Part shown: positions 25,001-33,536 of the stretch, piece by piece
Position numbering within the stretch: the first letter of the stretch is position 1
How the letters are laid out: every line of letters begins with the position of its first letter
Assembly: GCF_050632395.1 (NCBI RefSeq)
Contig: NZ_CP192600.1
Coordinates: 3,596,001-3,660,000, forward strand
Length of the DNA: 64,000 bases
Origin: JAUYQR01 sp050632395
GTDB taxonomy: Bacteria; Pseudomonadota; Alphaproteobacteria; Rhodobacterales; Rhodobacteraceae
Direction of reading: 5' to 3'
Program-made: the position numbers and the translations under genes
Notes under the pieces: generated by a model
What the model was told of the DNA's origin: nothing
Database searches by the model: none
What the model saw: the letters and a program-made list of their open reading frames with translations, nothing else

Positions 25001-26479
25001 TCAATGGGTCGCTTGCCCGCGGCGTCTCAAGGTGGCCAGCGCGAGGCCCGCAAGCAACAAAATCACCGGCGTCTGGCCGAAGCGGGCGAAGGGTGTCGGC
25101 GGCAGCGATCCGGGCAGCGCCACGTCCAGCGCGCCGATCGTGCCGAAGGGCAGCGCTTTCACGACCCGGCCGCGCGCGTCGACCACTTCGGTCACCCCGG
25201 TGTTGGCCACCCGCACCAGTGGCAAGCCCTGCTCCACCGCCCGCAGCCGGGCTTGGGCCGCATGCTGGAACGGCCCGGTCCAGACCCCGAACCACGCGTC
25301 GTTGGTGATCTGCAAGATCCAGTCCGCCCTTCCCGGCGCACCACCCACGTCCTGTGGAAAGACCGCTTCATAGCAGATGAGCGGCAGTACCTTGCCCATC
25401 AGGCCGAGGTTCAGCACCGCCGGTCCCGACCCGGCCGTATAGGTATTGCCCGCCTGCGAGGCGAAGGCCGTGATCCCGAACCAGTCGCCCAGAAGGTCGC
25501 CGAACGGGACATACTCGCCGAACGGCACCAGATGGTGCTTGTCGTATTCGGCGGCAATCACGCCGTCGCGCTCCAGCACCCGCAGACTGTTGTAGAACCG
25601 CTCCCCCTCGACGCGCTGGATGCCCAAGGCAACGGGCCGCCCGCCCGAGGCGGCCATGATCTCGGGCACGATTTCGGGCGAATATTCCATCAGATACGGC
25701 ACCGCCGTCTCGGGCCAGATCGTCAGGTCCGCCACCGGCTCGACCCGCGTAAGCTCCAGTTGGCGGTCGAAATACATCCGCGCCAGGCTCTCGTCCCATT
25801 TCAGGTGCTGCTCGGCATTCGGCTGGATCAGGCGCAACGTCACGTCACGGTTGGCCGGTGCCGGTTGGTCCAGCCGCATCTGCCCACCATATGCAAGTCC
25901 GGCAAGGGCTACCCCGGCGGCCAAAACCCCCCGCCAGCCCCAGGCAACCGGCAACGCGGCAGCCATAAGCGTCACCAGCGTCAGGCCGTTCGGGCCGATG
26001 TAGGCCGCAGTCTGATCAAGCGGCGTCCCGATCCAGACATGCCCCGGCAGCGCCCAGGGAAACCCGGTCAGCACATACCCCCGCAGCAGTTCCGCCACCG
26101 CAAGCGCCACCGCGAACCCCAGCGCCCGATGCCGCGCTCCGGCAGACAAGGCCGCCGCAGCCCCCCAGAACAGCGCCAGCCCGAAGGCAAGGAACGTGAC
26201 CGCGAACGGTGCCATCCAGCCATACTGCGCCGCGTCGATCAGGAACGGCTCCACGATCCAGGATAGGGCAATCGCAAAATAGCCCGCCCCGCCGAAAAGG
26301 CCGGCCCAGAAGGCCCGCCGCGCCCCCTTGGCCCGCGACACCAGCGTGACCAACCCCGCCAAGGCCGCCAAGGTGGCCCACCACCAGCCAAGGGGCGCCT
26401 GCCCGGTCGCCATGACGGCGCCCATCGCGAACGCGACCGTGGCCACGCGCCGGCTGGACCAGCGTTCCTCCAGACCCAT
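25001..26479 (-). CDS. lnt: Apolipoprotein N-acyltransferase
   Basis: Inner-membrane enzyme adding the third acyl chain to lipoproteins. It has 492 residues: an N-terminal block of hydrophobic helices (to about residue 200) and a periplasmic nitrilase domain. The catalytic triad is visible: Glu in IWPETAVPYLME, Lys in AEYDKHHLVPFGEYVPFGD and Cys in LPLICYEAVFP. A last helix closes the protein. The gene is followed by the metK riboswitch and preceded closely by the CorC-like gene. Confidence 0.95.
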   Translation of the reverse strand: MGLEERWSSRRVATVAFAMGAVMATGQAPLGWWWATLAALAGLVTLVSRAKGARRAFWAGLFGGAGYFAIALSWIVEPFLIDAAQYGWMAPFAVTFLAFGLALFWGAAAALSAGARHRALGFAVALAVAELLRGYVLTGFPWALPGHVWIGTPLDQTAAYIGPNGLTLVTLMAAALPVAWGWRGVLAAGVALAGLAYGGQMRLDQPAPANRDVTLRLIQPNAEQHLKWDESLARMYFDRQLELTRVEPVADLTIWPETAVPYLMEYSPEIVPEIMAASGGRPVALGIQRVEGERFYNSLRVLERDGVIAAEYDKHHLVPFGEYVPFGDLLGDWFGITAFASQAGNTYTAGSGPAVLNLGLMGKVLPLICYEAVFPQDVGGAPGRADWILQITNDAWFGVWTGPFQHAAQARLRAVEQGLPLVRVANTGVTEVVDARGRVVKALPFGTIGALDVALPGSLPPTPFARFGQTPVILLLAGLALATLRRRGQATH

Positions 26480-26481
26480 GC

Positions 26482-27363
26482 TCAGTCGGCAGCCTGAACG
26501 GGAAGCCGCACTCTCAGCCGCTTGATCCGGCGCGGATCGGCATCGACGATCTCTATCTCCGCTCCGCTTTCATGGGCGACCACTTCACCGCGCGCCGGAA
26601 CCCGCCCGATGCGCAAGAACACAAGGCCACCAAGCGTGTCGATCTCTTCGTCGTCCTCGCCCGAGCGCAGCCGAATCCCCAGCGCCGCCTCGATTTCTTC
26701 CAAAGGTGCGGTGGATTGCGCCAGAATCACGCCCGGCTTTTCCTCTTTCCACAGCGCGCCTTCATCCTCGTCATGCTCGTCCTCGATCTCGCCGATCACG
26801 GTTTCGATCAGGTCCTCGATCGTGACCAGCCCGTCGACCCCGCCGTATTCGTCGATGACCAACGCCATGTGGACGCGCTCCTTCTGCATCTTCTGCAAAA
26901 GAACGCCGGTCGGCATCGACGGAGGCGCATAGAGAATCGGGCGCAGTAGCCGCTTCAGGCTGAACCGGCCGGTCGCGCCAAAGCCGTGCTGCAAGGCCAG
27001 ATCCTTCAACAGCACCAACCCCTGCGGATGGTCCAGCGTGCCCTTGTAGACCGGCACCCGGCTGAAGCCATGCTCGCGGAACACCTCGACAAGATCGTCC
27101 TTGCCGATGCTCAAGGGCACCGCGACTATCTCGTTCTTGGGGATCGCCACGTCATCGACACGCATCCGGCGCAGCGCGCCAAGTCCAGCGCTCGCCGAGG
27201 CGGTTGCAGCCGCAGTTGCCGGCGCATCGCTGTCTGTCGCGGAGGAAAACGCAGAAAGAAGCCGCCCGAAAAACCCGCGCTGGGCGGGGTCGGATCGCTC
27301 GTCATCGCTAAGGTCGTCCAGCGCGCCCGGCGCCGCGGTTGACCCATCGTTACTACTGCCCAT
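26482..27363 (-). CDS. CorC/HlyC family CBS-domain protein
   Basis: Cytoplasmic protein with two CBS domains (about residues 65-185) followed by a transporter-associated CorC_HlyC domain. It has 293 residues. RMRVDDVAIPKNEIVAVPL and HMALVIDEYGGVDGLVTIED are typical. Family members bind adenine nucleotides and are linked to Mg2+/Co2+ efflux, but the exact role is uncertain. The position between ybeY and lnt is strongly conserved. Start ATG 27363 has AAAGGA upstream. Confidence 0.9.
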   Translation of the reverse strand: MGSSNDGSTAAPGALDDLSDDERSDPAQRGFFGRLLSAFSSATDSDAPATAAATASASAGLGALRRMRVDDVAIPKNEIVAVPLSIGKDDLVEVFREHGFSRVPVYKGTLDHPQGLVLLKDLALQHGFGATGRFSLKRLLRPILYAPPSMPTGVLLQKMQKERVHMALVIDEYGGVDGLVTIEDLIETVIGEIEDEHDEDEGALWKEEKPGVILAQSTAPLEEIEAALGIRLRSGEDDEEIDTLGGLVFLRIGRVPARGEVVAHESGAEIEIVDADPRRIKRLRVRLPVQAAD

Positions 27364-27404
27364 CGGTCCTTTGTCCAGAACGCACCCGCTATCAGGGTGC
27401 TGCG

Positions 27405-27908
27405 TCAATATGGGTCCGAAATGCCCAAGGTTGCAAGTATCTGCACTTCGCGCCCTTCCATCAGGCGCGCATCCGCCTCCTCGACGTGGTCATGGCCCAG
27501 AAGGTGCAGCACCGCATGCACCACAAGATGTGTCACATGGTCCGCCATCGCCTTGTCTTGCGCCACCGCCTCCGCAGCGCAAGTCTCCCAAGCCAGCGCA
27601 ATATCGCCCAACACCTCCGGCGCGTCCACTGTTCCCGGCTTCGGCAGGTCGGGTGCCTCGCCCGGCTGATCCGGTCCGCGCTCCTCGGACGGCCAGCTCA
27701 ACACGTTCGTGGGCGTGGGCTTGCCGCGGAAATCCGCGTTCAACCCGGCGATCCGCGCATCGTCGGCGGCAAGAAGGCTGATCTCGAACCCCTCCGCCGG
27801 AAGGCCAAGCGCCGTCAGCGTGGCAGCGCTTGCCCGCTCGGCCAGCGCCGCCAGCCCAAGCGCTTCCCAGCGGGGGTCCTCAACGACCATGTCGACCAAT
27901 TCTGCCAT
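27405..27908 (-). CDS. ybeY: rRNA maturation RNase YbeY
   Basis: Metal-dependent endoribonuclease in 16S rRNA maturation and ribosome quality control. It has 167 residues. The zinc-binding motif HLVVHAVLHLLGHDH (H-x3-H-x5-H) is near residue 128, and ADFRGKPTPTNVLSWP gives the conserved TNVLSFP-like segment. It lies between phoH and the CorC gene on the same strand. Confidence 0.95.
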   Translation of the reverse strand: MAELVDMVVEDPRWEALGLAALAERASAATLTALGLPAEGFEISLLAADDARIAGLNADFRGKPTPTNVLSWPSEERGPDQPGEAPDLPKPGTVDAPEVLGDIALAWETCAAEAVAQDKAMADHVTHLVVHAVLHLLGHDHVEEADARLMEGREVQILATLGISDPY

Positions 27909-27959
27909 GCCGCGCCCTAGCCCAACCGGACCCGCCGCTCAAGCCCTTCCCCGTCACGG

Positions 27960-28050
27960 CTTTCCCCTTTTCCAAATATCCTCGGGGGGAAGCCTGCGGG
28001 CCCTGGCACGCAGGCGTTGGGGGGCAGACGGCCCCCCTCTGCCTTCGCTG
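27960..28050 (-). repeat. Dispersed intergenic element, copy 3
   Basis: Lies between phoH and ybeY. On the minus strand GGGGGGCC/GGCCCCCC-type repeats and GCCTGCG/CGCAGGC are followed by CCCGAGGATATTTGGAAAAG. It matches copy 2 closely in the CCGAGGATATTTGG core. Confidence 0.65.
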
Positions 28051-28104
28051 CCGCGCCTCTGCGCGGCTGCGATGAGACCAGCCTTCGCCCGTACGGCGCT
28101 CCAC

Positions 28105-29106
28105 TCAGGTGTTTGACGGATCATCCTTTTCGTAGGCGTTGATGATCCGTGCGACCAGCGGATGGCGCACCACATCCTTCGAGGTGAAGTAGTTGAAGGT
28201 CACCCCCTTCACGTCCTTCAATATCCGCTCGGCCTCCTGCAACCCCGACGGCACGCCGCGCGGCAGGTCAATCTGGGTGCGGTCGCCCGTCACCACCATC
28301 CGGCTGCCCTCACCAAGACGGGTCAGGAACATCTTCATCTGCATCGCGGTCGCGTTCTGCGCCTCGTCCAGCACCACGAAAGCGTTCGACAGCGTCCGCC
28401 CGCGCATGAACGCCAAAGGCGCGATCTCGATCCGCTTTTCCTCCAGCAGTTTCTGCACCTGCTTGGCGGGCAGGAAATCGTTCAGCGCGTCATACAGGGG
28501 CTGCATGTAGGGATCGACCTTCTCCTTCATGTCGCCAGGCAGGAAGCCAAGCCGTTCGCCCGCCTCCACCGCCGGGCGCGACAGGATGATCTTCTCCACG
28601 GCGCCCGAGATGAACATCGTCACCCCTACGGCGACAGCCAGATAGGTCTTGCCGGTGCCCGCAGGCCCGATGCCGAACCCAAGCTCATGTGCGAATAGGT
28701 TGGCGACATAAGCCTTCTGCGCCTCGGTCCGCGGTTCGATCGGCTTCTTCCGGGTGCGCAATTCCACCCCGGTGTTGAACAGCTCGATCTGCTCGCCCTC
28801 ATCCGCCACCGGCCGGCCCATCCGCATCGCGCCGTCGATATCACCCGCCACCACGCCGCGCCCCGATTCCAGCCGCGCGTAAAGCGACCTCAACACCGCT
28901 GCGGCCTGCTCTCTTGATGCCCGGTCGCCAATCACGGCAAGGCGGTTGCCACGTCGGAGGATATGGACCCCCATCTGATGCTCCACCTGCGCTAGATTGC
29001 GGTCAAACTCGCCGCAAAGATCGATCAACAGGCGATTGTCGGGAAATTCAAGGACGGTTTCAACCACATCCTCGGCGGTCGGGGGGGTCAGCGCGCTGAT
29101 GCCCAA
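28105..29106 (-). CDS. phoH: PhoH-like ATPase
   Basis: Cytoplasmic P-loop ATPase of the PhoH/YbeZ family, which partners YbeY in RNA metabolism. It has 333 residues. An N-terminal KH-like region (LRRGNRLAVIGDRASREQAA) precedes Walker A GPAGTGKTYLA (about residue 146) and Walker B FVVLDEAQNA. The start appears to be TTG 29106 (read MGISALT), supported by AAGGAG six bases upstream; no ATG fits better. It heads the phoH-ybeY-corC-lnt block. Confidence 0.92.
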   Translation of the reverse strand: MGISALTPPTAEDVVETVLEFPDNRLLIDLCGEFDRNLAQVEHQMGVHILRRGNRLAVIGDRASREQAAAVLRSLYARLESGRGVVAGDIDGAMRMGRPVADEGEQIELFNTGVELRTRKKPIEPRTEAQKAYVANLFAHELGFGIGPAGTGKTYLAVAVGVTMFISGAVEKIILSRPAVEAGERLGFLPGDMKEKVDPYMQPLYDALNDFLPAKQVQKLLEEKRIEIAPLAFMRGRTLSNAFVVLDEAQNATAMQMKMFLTRLGEGSRMVVTGDRTQIDLPRGVPSGLQEAERILKDVKGVTFNYFTSKDVVRHPLVARIINAYEKDDPSNT

Positions 29107-29240
29107 AGGGCGCTCCTTCTGCTAGGGGCCATGGGCTCAGACTGATGCCAGACACGCGATCTGGCAAGCAAAGAACAAGCCCGACACAATCTCTTGTTCA
29201 GAAACAAGTGGGAAATATGACAACCGTTCCGTGACCGCAC

Positions 29241-29267
29241 AAAAAAAACCGGACAAAGCCGGGGTTT
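29241..29267 (-). terminator. Terminator after the lipoprotein gene
   Basis: On the minus strand AAACCCCGG CTTTGT CCGGTTTTTTTT: a short stem with one bulge, followed by eight Ts. It separates the lipoprotein gene from phoH. Confidence 0.75.
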
Positions 29268-29294
29268 GCTTCAGGGTCCGCCGGTCTGGCCGGT

Positions 29295-29723
29295 CTACCG
29301 CACCACGGCCTTGCGGCCCGGTCCCGAAACCCCGTCCGGAATAGGCGCGCTTTCGGTCTCGTAGCGTCCGATCACCGTTCCGGGCGGATACTTTCCGTCA
29401 CAGACAGGCAGTCCGGTGTCCGGGTCGAAGCGCGGCGACGAATAGCCTTCAAGGCCGTCGTCGATGATCCACACCTGGCAGCCGTCGGGGTCATAGGCGA
29501 TCGCCGCCTGCCCGTCCTTCAGCACGTCCTCGTCGCGGCCCTGGTCCTGCCCGGTCGCGATCACCGAGGTCGGCCCGGCATAGCGGCGGGTGCCTTCAAA
29601 GCCCAAGACCTCCAGCCCGCCGCAGCCGGAAAGCAGAAGCAGCATTGAAAGCGCAGTTTTGCGGCGCAAGGCGCGCCGGGCCGTCCCGCCACTAGCCGAT
29701 GCGACGACCATACCGCTCACCAT
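29295..29723 (-). CDS. Lipoprotein with EGY module, unknown function
   Basis: About 142 residues. A signal ALSMLLLLSGCGG contains a lipobox (LSGC), so the mature protein is probably membrane-anchored through cysteine. The second half has a module DGCQVWIIDDGLEGYSSPRF then DPDTGLPVC that closely matches the N-terminal part of the OmpA-like protein encoded just upstream. Start ATG 29723 overlaps the upstream stop by seven bases; ATG 29711 is possible. The family was not recognised. Confidence 0.75.
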   Translation of the reverse strand: MVSGMVVASASGGTARRALRRKTALSMLLLLSGCGGLEVLGFEGTRRYAGPTSVIATGQDQGRDEDVLKDGQAAIAYDPDGCQVWIIDDGLEGYSSPRFDPDTGLPVCDGKYPPGTVIGRYETESAPIPDGVSGPGRKAVVR

Positions 29724-30283
29724 TTCCTGCACTGGATTTCGACCCGGCGGTTCTTCGCCATTCCCGCGGACGATGCGTTGGAGGCCACCGGCCGGCTTTC
29801 GCCATAGCCGGTCTCGCTGTCGACCATCGCGCCCACGCTGCGGGCGACATCTGCCACCGTCCGGGCGCGCGCCTCAGACAGGCTCTGGTTGTAATCGTCA
29901 GCACCCCGGTTATCGGTATGGCCGGCAATCACATAGGAAAACGCCTCGGATTGCGTGAAGAACCGTTCCAGCCGATCCCTGCCAGTGCCGGTCAACGCCG
30001 CGCTGCCGGTTGCGAAAAGCGTGTCGGTGCTTTCGGTCAGACAGGCCGCCTGCTTCAGGCAGACCGGCTTTCCGGTGGCCGGGTTGCGGCGCGGGACCAT
30101 GTAGCCTTCGGTGCCGCCATCTGCCCACCAGTGCATGCAGCCATCGGCATCAAGCCACACGCCCCATTCGATCTGCCCGGTAACTTCGGCCTCTTGTGCC
30201 GCGACCGTTGCAGTGCTGGTCAGCCACAGCCCCAGCGCCAATGGCAGCAGTGCCCAACGCAGCGTTCTCGACACCCATAACAC
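29717..30283 (-). CDS. OmpA-family periplasmic/outer-membrane protein with EGY module
   Basis: A 188-residue protein with signal peptide (LLPLALGLWLTSTATVAAQE). The module DGCMHWWADGGTEGYMVPRR then NPATGKPVC (about residues 46-76) is shared with the downstream lipoprotein. The C-terminal OmpA domain has FATGSAALTGTGRDRLERF, IAGHTDNRGADDYNQSLSEA and AKNRRVEIQC, the peptidoglycan-binding pattern. Start GTG 30283 has GGGAG eight bases upstream; GTG 30274 is an alternative. It is coupled to the lipoprotein gene and inserted between miaB and phoH. Confidence 0.85.
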   Translation of the reverse strand: MLWVSRTLRWALLPLALGLWLTSTATVAAQEAEVTGQIEWGVWLDADGCMHWWADGGTEGYMVPRRNPATGKPVCLKQAACLTESTDTLFATGSAALTGTGRDRLERFFTQSEAFSYVIAGHTDNRGADDYNQSLSEARARTVADVARSVGAMVDSETGYGESRPVASNASSAGMAKNRRVEIQCRKW

Positions 30284-30320
30284 CTGTTAATCTCCCACGA
30301 TCCGGCAATCCCGGCAGCCC

Positions 30321-30346
30321 CTATAGCTCGCTTCGTTTACAGTAAA
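30321..30346 (-). promoter_or_regulatory. Palindrome and -10-like box upstream of the OmpA-like gene
   Basis: The exact palindrome TTTAC-T-GTAAA (30336-30346) lies nine bases upstream of CTATAG (30321-30326), 53 bp before the OmpA-like start. Together they may form a regulated promoter in the 172-bp gap after miaB. No good -35 box was found. Confidence 0.3.
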
Positions 30347-30455
30347 TTGTGGCGACTTTCGGGGGGAAAAGCGAAAAACAGGCCGCAAATTGCGCTTTCA
30401 GGAGACAAACACGGTGTCACCCGTGCGCAAGAGCAACAGTTTTGATCGCGTTGCG

Positions 30456-31769
30456 CTACCGGCCAACCGGCTCGGCACCCAGCGAATTGGTCACGGCCGA
30501 GGTGACGCGCACCCGAACAAGGTCGCCGATTCGGCCCTCGGAATCGGTCACATGCACGGCGTGCAGATGGTCAGACTTGCCGACCATCTGGCCCGGCATC
30601 CGCCCGGCCTTTTCGTAAAGCACCGTCACCTCGCGCCCGACCATCGCATCCTGCGCGGCGCGCTGTTGCGCGGTGACCAGTGCCTGCACGGCCTGCAACC
30701 TTGCATCAGCAACCGGGGTTTCCACAGCGGCCTTTTCGGCGGCCGGCGTGCCGGGGCGGGCCGAATACTTGAACGAATAGGCCGCCCCGAACCGCACCTC
30801 GCGGATCAGTGCCAGCGTCGCCTCGAAATCCGCGTCTGTCTCGCCGGGGAAACCGACGATGAAATCGGAACTGAACAGGATGTCAGGGCGCGCCGCGCGA
30901 ATCCGCTCGATCAACCGCAGGTAGCTGTCGGACGTATGCTTGCGGTTCATCGCCTTCAGGATGCGGTCCGATCCGGATTGCACCGGCAGATGCAGATAGG
31001 GCATCAGCGCCGGCACATCGCCATGCGCCGCGATCAGGTCGTCGTCCATGTCGTTCGGGTGGCTGGTGGTATAGCGGATGCGGGCCAGCCCCTCGATTCC
31101 AGCCATCTCGCGGATCAGCCTCGCCAGCGTCCATTCGCCGCCCGCGCCCGCGCCGTGATAGGCATTGACGTTCTGGCCAAGCAGCGTGATGTCGCGCACG
31201 CCCCGCGCCACCAGATCGCGCGCTTCGGCCATCAGCCGATCGGCGGGTCGGCTGACCTCGGCGCCACGAGTGTAAGGCACCACGCAGAACGCACAGAACT
31301 TGTCACAGCCTTCCTGCACCGTCAGAAACGCCGTCGGTCCCCGCATCGCGCGGCGCTCCGGCAGGTGGTCGAACTTGTCTTCCGCCGGAAACTCGGTGTC
31401 GATCACCCGGCCTTTGGCCTCAACCATCTCGGGCAGCCGGTGATAGCTTTGCGGCCCGACCACCAGATCAACGACCGGTGCGCGGCGCAAGATCTCGGCG
31501 CCCTCGGCCTGCGCCACGCAGCCTGCGACGCCCACCTTCAGATCGGGCCGCGCCAGCTTCAGCTTCCGCAGGCGGCCAAGGTCGGAATACAGTTTCTCCG
31601 ACGCTTTCTCACGGATGTGGCAGGTGTTCAGCAGCACCATATCCGCATCCTCGACCGTATCGGTCGTGACATAACCCTTCGTGCCCAGGGCCTCGACCAT
31701 GCGCTCGCTGTCATAGACGTTCATCTGGCAGCCGTAGGTCTTGACGAACAGCTTCTTCGGGTCGGACAT
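30456..31769 (-). CDS. miaB: tRNA-2-methylthio-N6-dimethylallyladenosine synthase
   Basis: Radical-SAM methylthiotransferase modifying A37 of tRNAs reading UNN codons. It has 437 residues. The N-terminal UPF0004 domain starts KKLFVKTYGCQMNVYDSERM with its first cluster cysteine. The radical-SAM motif CDKFCAFCVVPYTRG supplies CxxxCxxC, and a TRAM domain closes the protein. Start ATG 31769 has GGAGAG upstream; the longer reading to 31859 is not family-like. Confidence 0.97.
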   Translation of the reverse strand: MSDPKKLFVKTYGCQMNVYDSERMVEALGTKGYVTTDTVEDADMVLLNTCHIREKASEKLYSDLGRLRKLKLARPDLKVGVAGCVAQAEGAEILRRAPVVDLVVGPQSYHRLPEMVEAKGRVIDTEFPAEDKFDHLPERRAMRGPTAFLTVQEGCDKFCAFCVVPYTRGAEVSRPADRLMAEARDLVARGVRDITLLGQNVNAYHGAGAGGEWTLARLIREMAGIEGLARIRYTTSHPNDMDDDLIAAHGDVPALMPYLHLPVQSGSDRILKAMNRKHTSDSYLRLIERIRAARPDILFSSDFIVGFPGETDADFEATLALIREVRFGAAYSFKYSARPGTPAAEKAAVETPVADARLQAVQALVTAQQRAAQDAMVGREVTVLYEKAGRMPGQMVGKSDHLHAVHVTDSEGRIGDLVRVRVTSAVTNSLGAEPVGR

Positions 31770-31888
31770 CACACTCTCTCCGGGACGGGGGCTTTTAGCC
31801 TGAAACGCGGCGCCTTCGCAACCGCGCCGCCCCTTGCATTGCCCGCCTCGCTGAACCACCTTGGCCGCGCCTCAGGCAAGGGATCGTC

Positions 31889-32758
31889 ATGCGCTATACC
31901 TCGATTGCCGATCTTCTGTCGCGCTCGACGCCCGCGCATGCCACCGAACCGCTCTGCATCATCATGGCCGAGGATGACACAGCCCTTGCCGAGACGGTGA
32001 CGCACCACCTGAACGCAGGCTTCCGCGACGTGGTGTTGCTTGGCCCGGACGGCGTTTCCCTGCCGGATGACCTGGAATCCCTGGTGCACGTCGTGACTCA
32101 TAACGTGTTTGCCGAAGCGGCGTTGCCTACGGCCGTCAACGCCTTCATCGATGCCTGTGCGGGACGGTGGATCTATTACTGCTACAATGCCGAATTCCTG
32201 TTCCACCCGTTCTGCGAAAGCCGCAGCGTGCGCGAGATGCTGGCCTTCCACAGCGAGGAACGCCGCGATGCGATGCTGACCTATGTGGTCGACCTTTACG
32301 CCAGCAACCTTGACCGCCACCCGAACGCAGTGGCGCTGGACGATGCGCATCTGGATCGCTCGGGCTACTTCGCCCTTGCCCGCAAGGACGCCGCGAAGAA
32401 CTGGGAACCGAAGGATCGTCAGCTTGATTTCTTCGGCGGCCTGCGCTGGCGATTCGAGGAACACATCCCCTGGCCGCGACGCAAGATCGACCGCATCTCG
32501 CTTTTTCGGGCAAGAAAGGGGCTGCGCCTCGCGCCCGACTTCACGCTGAACGACGAAGAGATGAACACCTACGCCTGCCCGTGGCATAACAACCTGACGG
32601 CCGCCGTCTGTTCGTTCCGCACGGCAAAGGTGCTGCGCACCAACCCTGGGTCGCGCGACGTCATCCCGACCTTTCACTGGCACAATTCAGTGCCATTCAC
32701 CTGGCACAGCCAGCAACTTCTCGATCTTGGCCTGATGGAACCGGGGCAGTGGTTCTGA
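31889..32758 (+). CDS. Hypothetical protein, possible glycosyltransferase-like fold
   Basis: A 289-residue soluble protein with no signal peptide. The N-terminus has a Rossmann-like pattern (PLCIIMAEDDTALAETVTHH, then FRDVVLLGPDG) resembling the start of GT-A glycosyltransferases, with a later GRWIYYCYNAEFLFHP. Several His/Trp-rich segments follow, such as CPWHNNLTAAV and PTFHWHNSVPFTWHS. I did not recognise the family, so the fold is a guess. The start has AAGGGA upstream. It diverges from miaB and ends just before an inverted repeat. Confidence 0.7.
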   Translation: MRYTSIADLLSRSTPAHATEPLCIIMAEDDTALAETVTHHLNAGFRDVVLLGPDGVSLPDDLESLVHVVTHNVFAEAALPTAVNAFIDACAGRWIYYCYNAEFLFHPFCESRSVREMLAFHSEERRDAMLTYVVDLYASNLDRHPNAVALDDAHLDRSGYFALARKDAAKNWEPKDRQLDFFGGLRWRFEEHIPWPRRKIDRISLFRARKGLRLAPDFTLNDEEMNTYACPWHNNLTAAVCSFRTAKVLRTNPGSRDVIPTFHWHNSVPFTWHSQQLLDLGLMEPGQWF

Positions 32759-32761
32759 TCC

Positions 32762-32779
32762 GTTCACGCATCCGTGAAC
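32762..32779. other. 7-4-7 inverted repeat between hypothetical gene and fasciclin gene
   Basis: GTTCACG-CATC-CGTGAAC is an exact inverted repeat four bases after the stop of the preceding gene. There is no T-run, so it could be a terminator stem or an operator for the fasciclin gene 88 bp downstream. Confidence 0.5.
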
Positions 32780-32866
32780 ATCGCCCCGAAACTTCGCCCG
32801 CAACCCTCCCGTAGCTCCCTGCATGAAACAGCCGGATACCCCGGCTTACCACCAAGGGAGTGACCC

Positions 32867-33406
32867 ATGTCTGCCAAATTCATCACCGCCGCCGCCCTCA
32901 TCTGCGTGTCGCAGGCTGCCTTTGCCGCCAACCCCAATGTCGGCGGCGCGCCGATGTATGAGGAAAAGAACATCGTCGAAAACGCCGTGAACTCGGCCGA
33001 CCACACCACCCTCATCGCCGCCGTCAAGGCCGCGGGCCTTGTCGATGCGCTGATGGGCCCCGGCCCCTTCACAGTCTTCGCCCCGGTGAACGACGCTTTC
33101 GCCGCACTTCCCGCAGGCACCGTCGACACGCTGTTGAAGCCCGAGAACAAGGCCATGCTGACCAAGGTGCTGACCGCGCATGTCGTTGCCGGCGACCTGA
33201 AGCTGGCCGATCTGCGCGCCAAGGTCGGCGCGGACGGCTACGCCAACCTGCAAACCCTGTCGGGCGATGCGCTGTCGGTGAAATTCCGCGGCAACAAGGC
33301 GATGGTCTACTCGGAATCGCGCAACATCGGCGTGATCACCATCGCTGATGTCGACCAGTCGAACGGTGTCATCCACGTCATCGACACGGTCCTCGTGCCG
33401 AAATGA
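32867..33406 (+). CDS. Secreted fasciclin-domain protein
   Basis: A 179-residue protein with a signal peptide (AALICVSQAAFA-ANP) and one fasciclin (FAS1) domain. Its H1 and H2 motifs are visible: GPGPFTVFAPVNDAFAALPA and NGVIHVIDTVLVPK. Such domains mediate adhesion or envelope interactions; the ligand is unknown. AAGGGAG precedes the ATG. A small hairpin (AGCCGG/CCGGCT) lies about 20 bp upstream and a strong hairpin follows the stop. Confidence 0.92.
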   Translation: MSAKFITAAALICVSQAAFAANPNVGGAPMYEEKNIVENAVNSADHTTLIAAVKAAGLVDALMGPGPFTVFAPVNDAFAALPAGTVDTLLKPENKAMLTKVLTAHVVAGDLKLADLRAKVGADGYANLQTLSGDALSVKFRGNKAMVYSESRNIGVITIADVDQSNGVIHVIDTVLVPK

Positions 33407-33412
33407 AGCTCT

Positions 33413-33444
33413 GCGCGAAAGGGTGCATCGGCATCCTTTCGCGC
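33413..33444 (+). terminator. Long hairpin after the fasciclin gene
   Basis: GCGCGAAAGGGTGC-ATCG-GCATCCTTTCGCGC: a 14-bp stem with one wobble and a four-base loop, six bases past the stop. The T-run is missing, so it may act as a 3'-end stabiliser as well as a terminator. Confidence 0.65.
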
Positions 33445-33536
33445 CTCTCACGCCCCTGCCAGCGTCATCTTGCCGCGAAGGGCTATCCGCCCGCGTCGAT
33501 CCGCGATAAGAACCCTGACGCAATGAAAGGCTGGAA

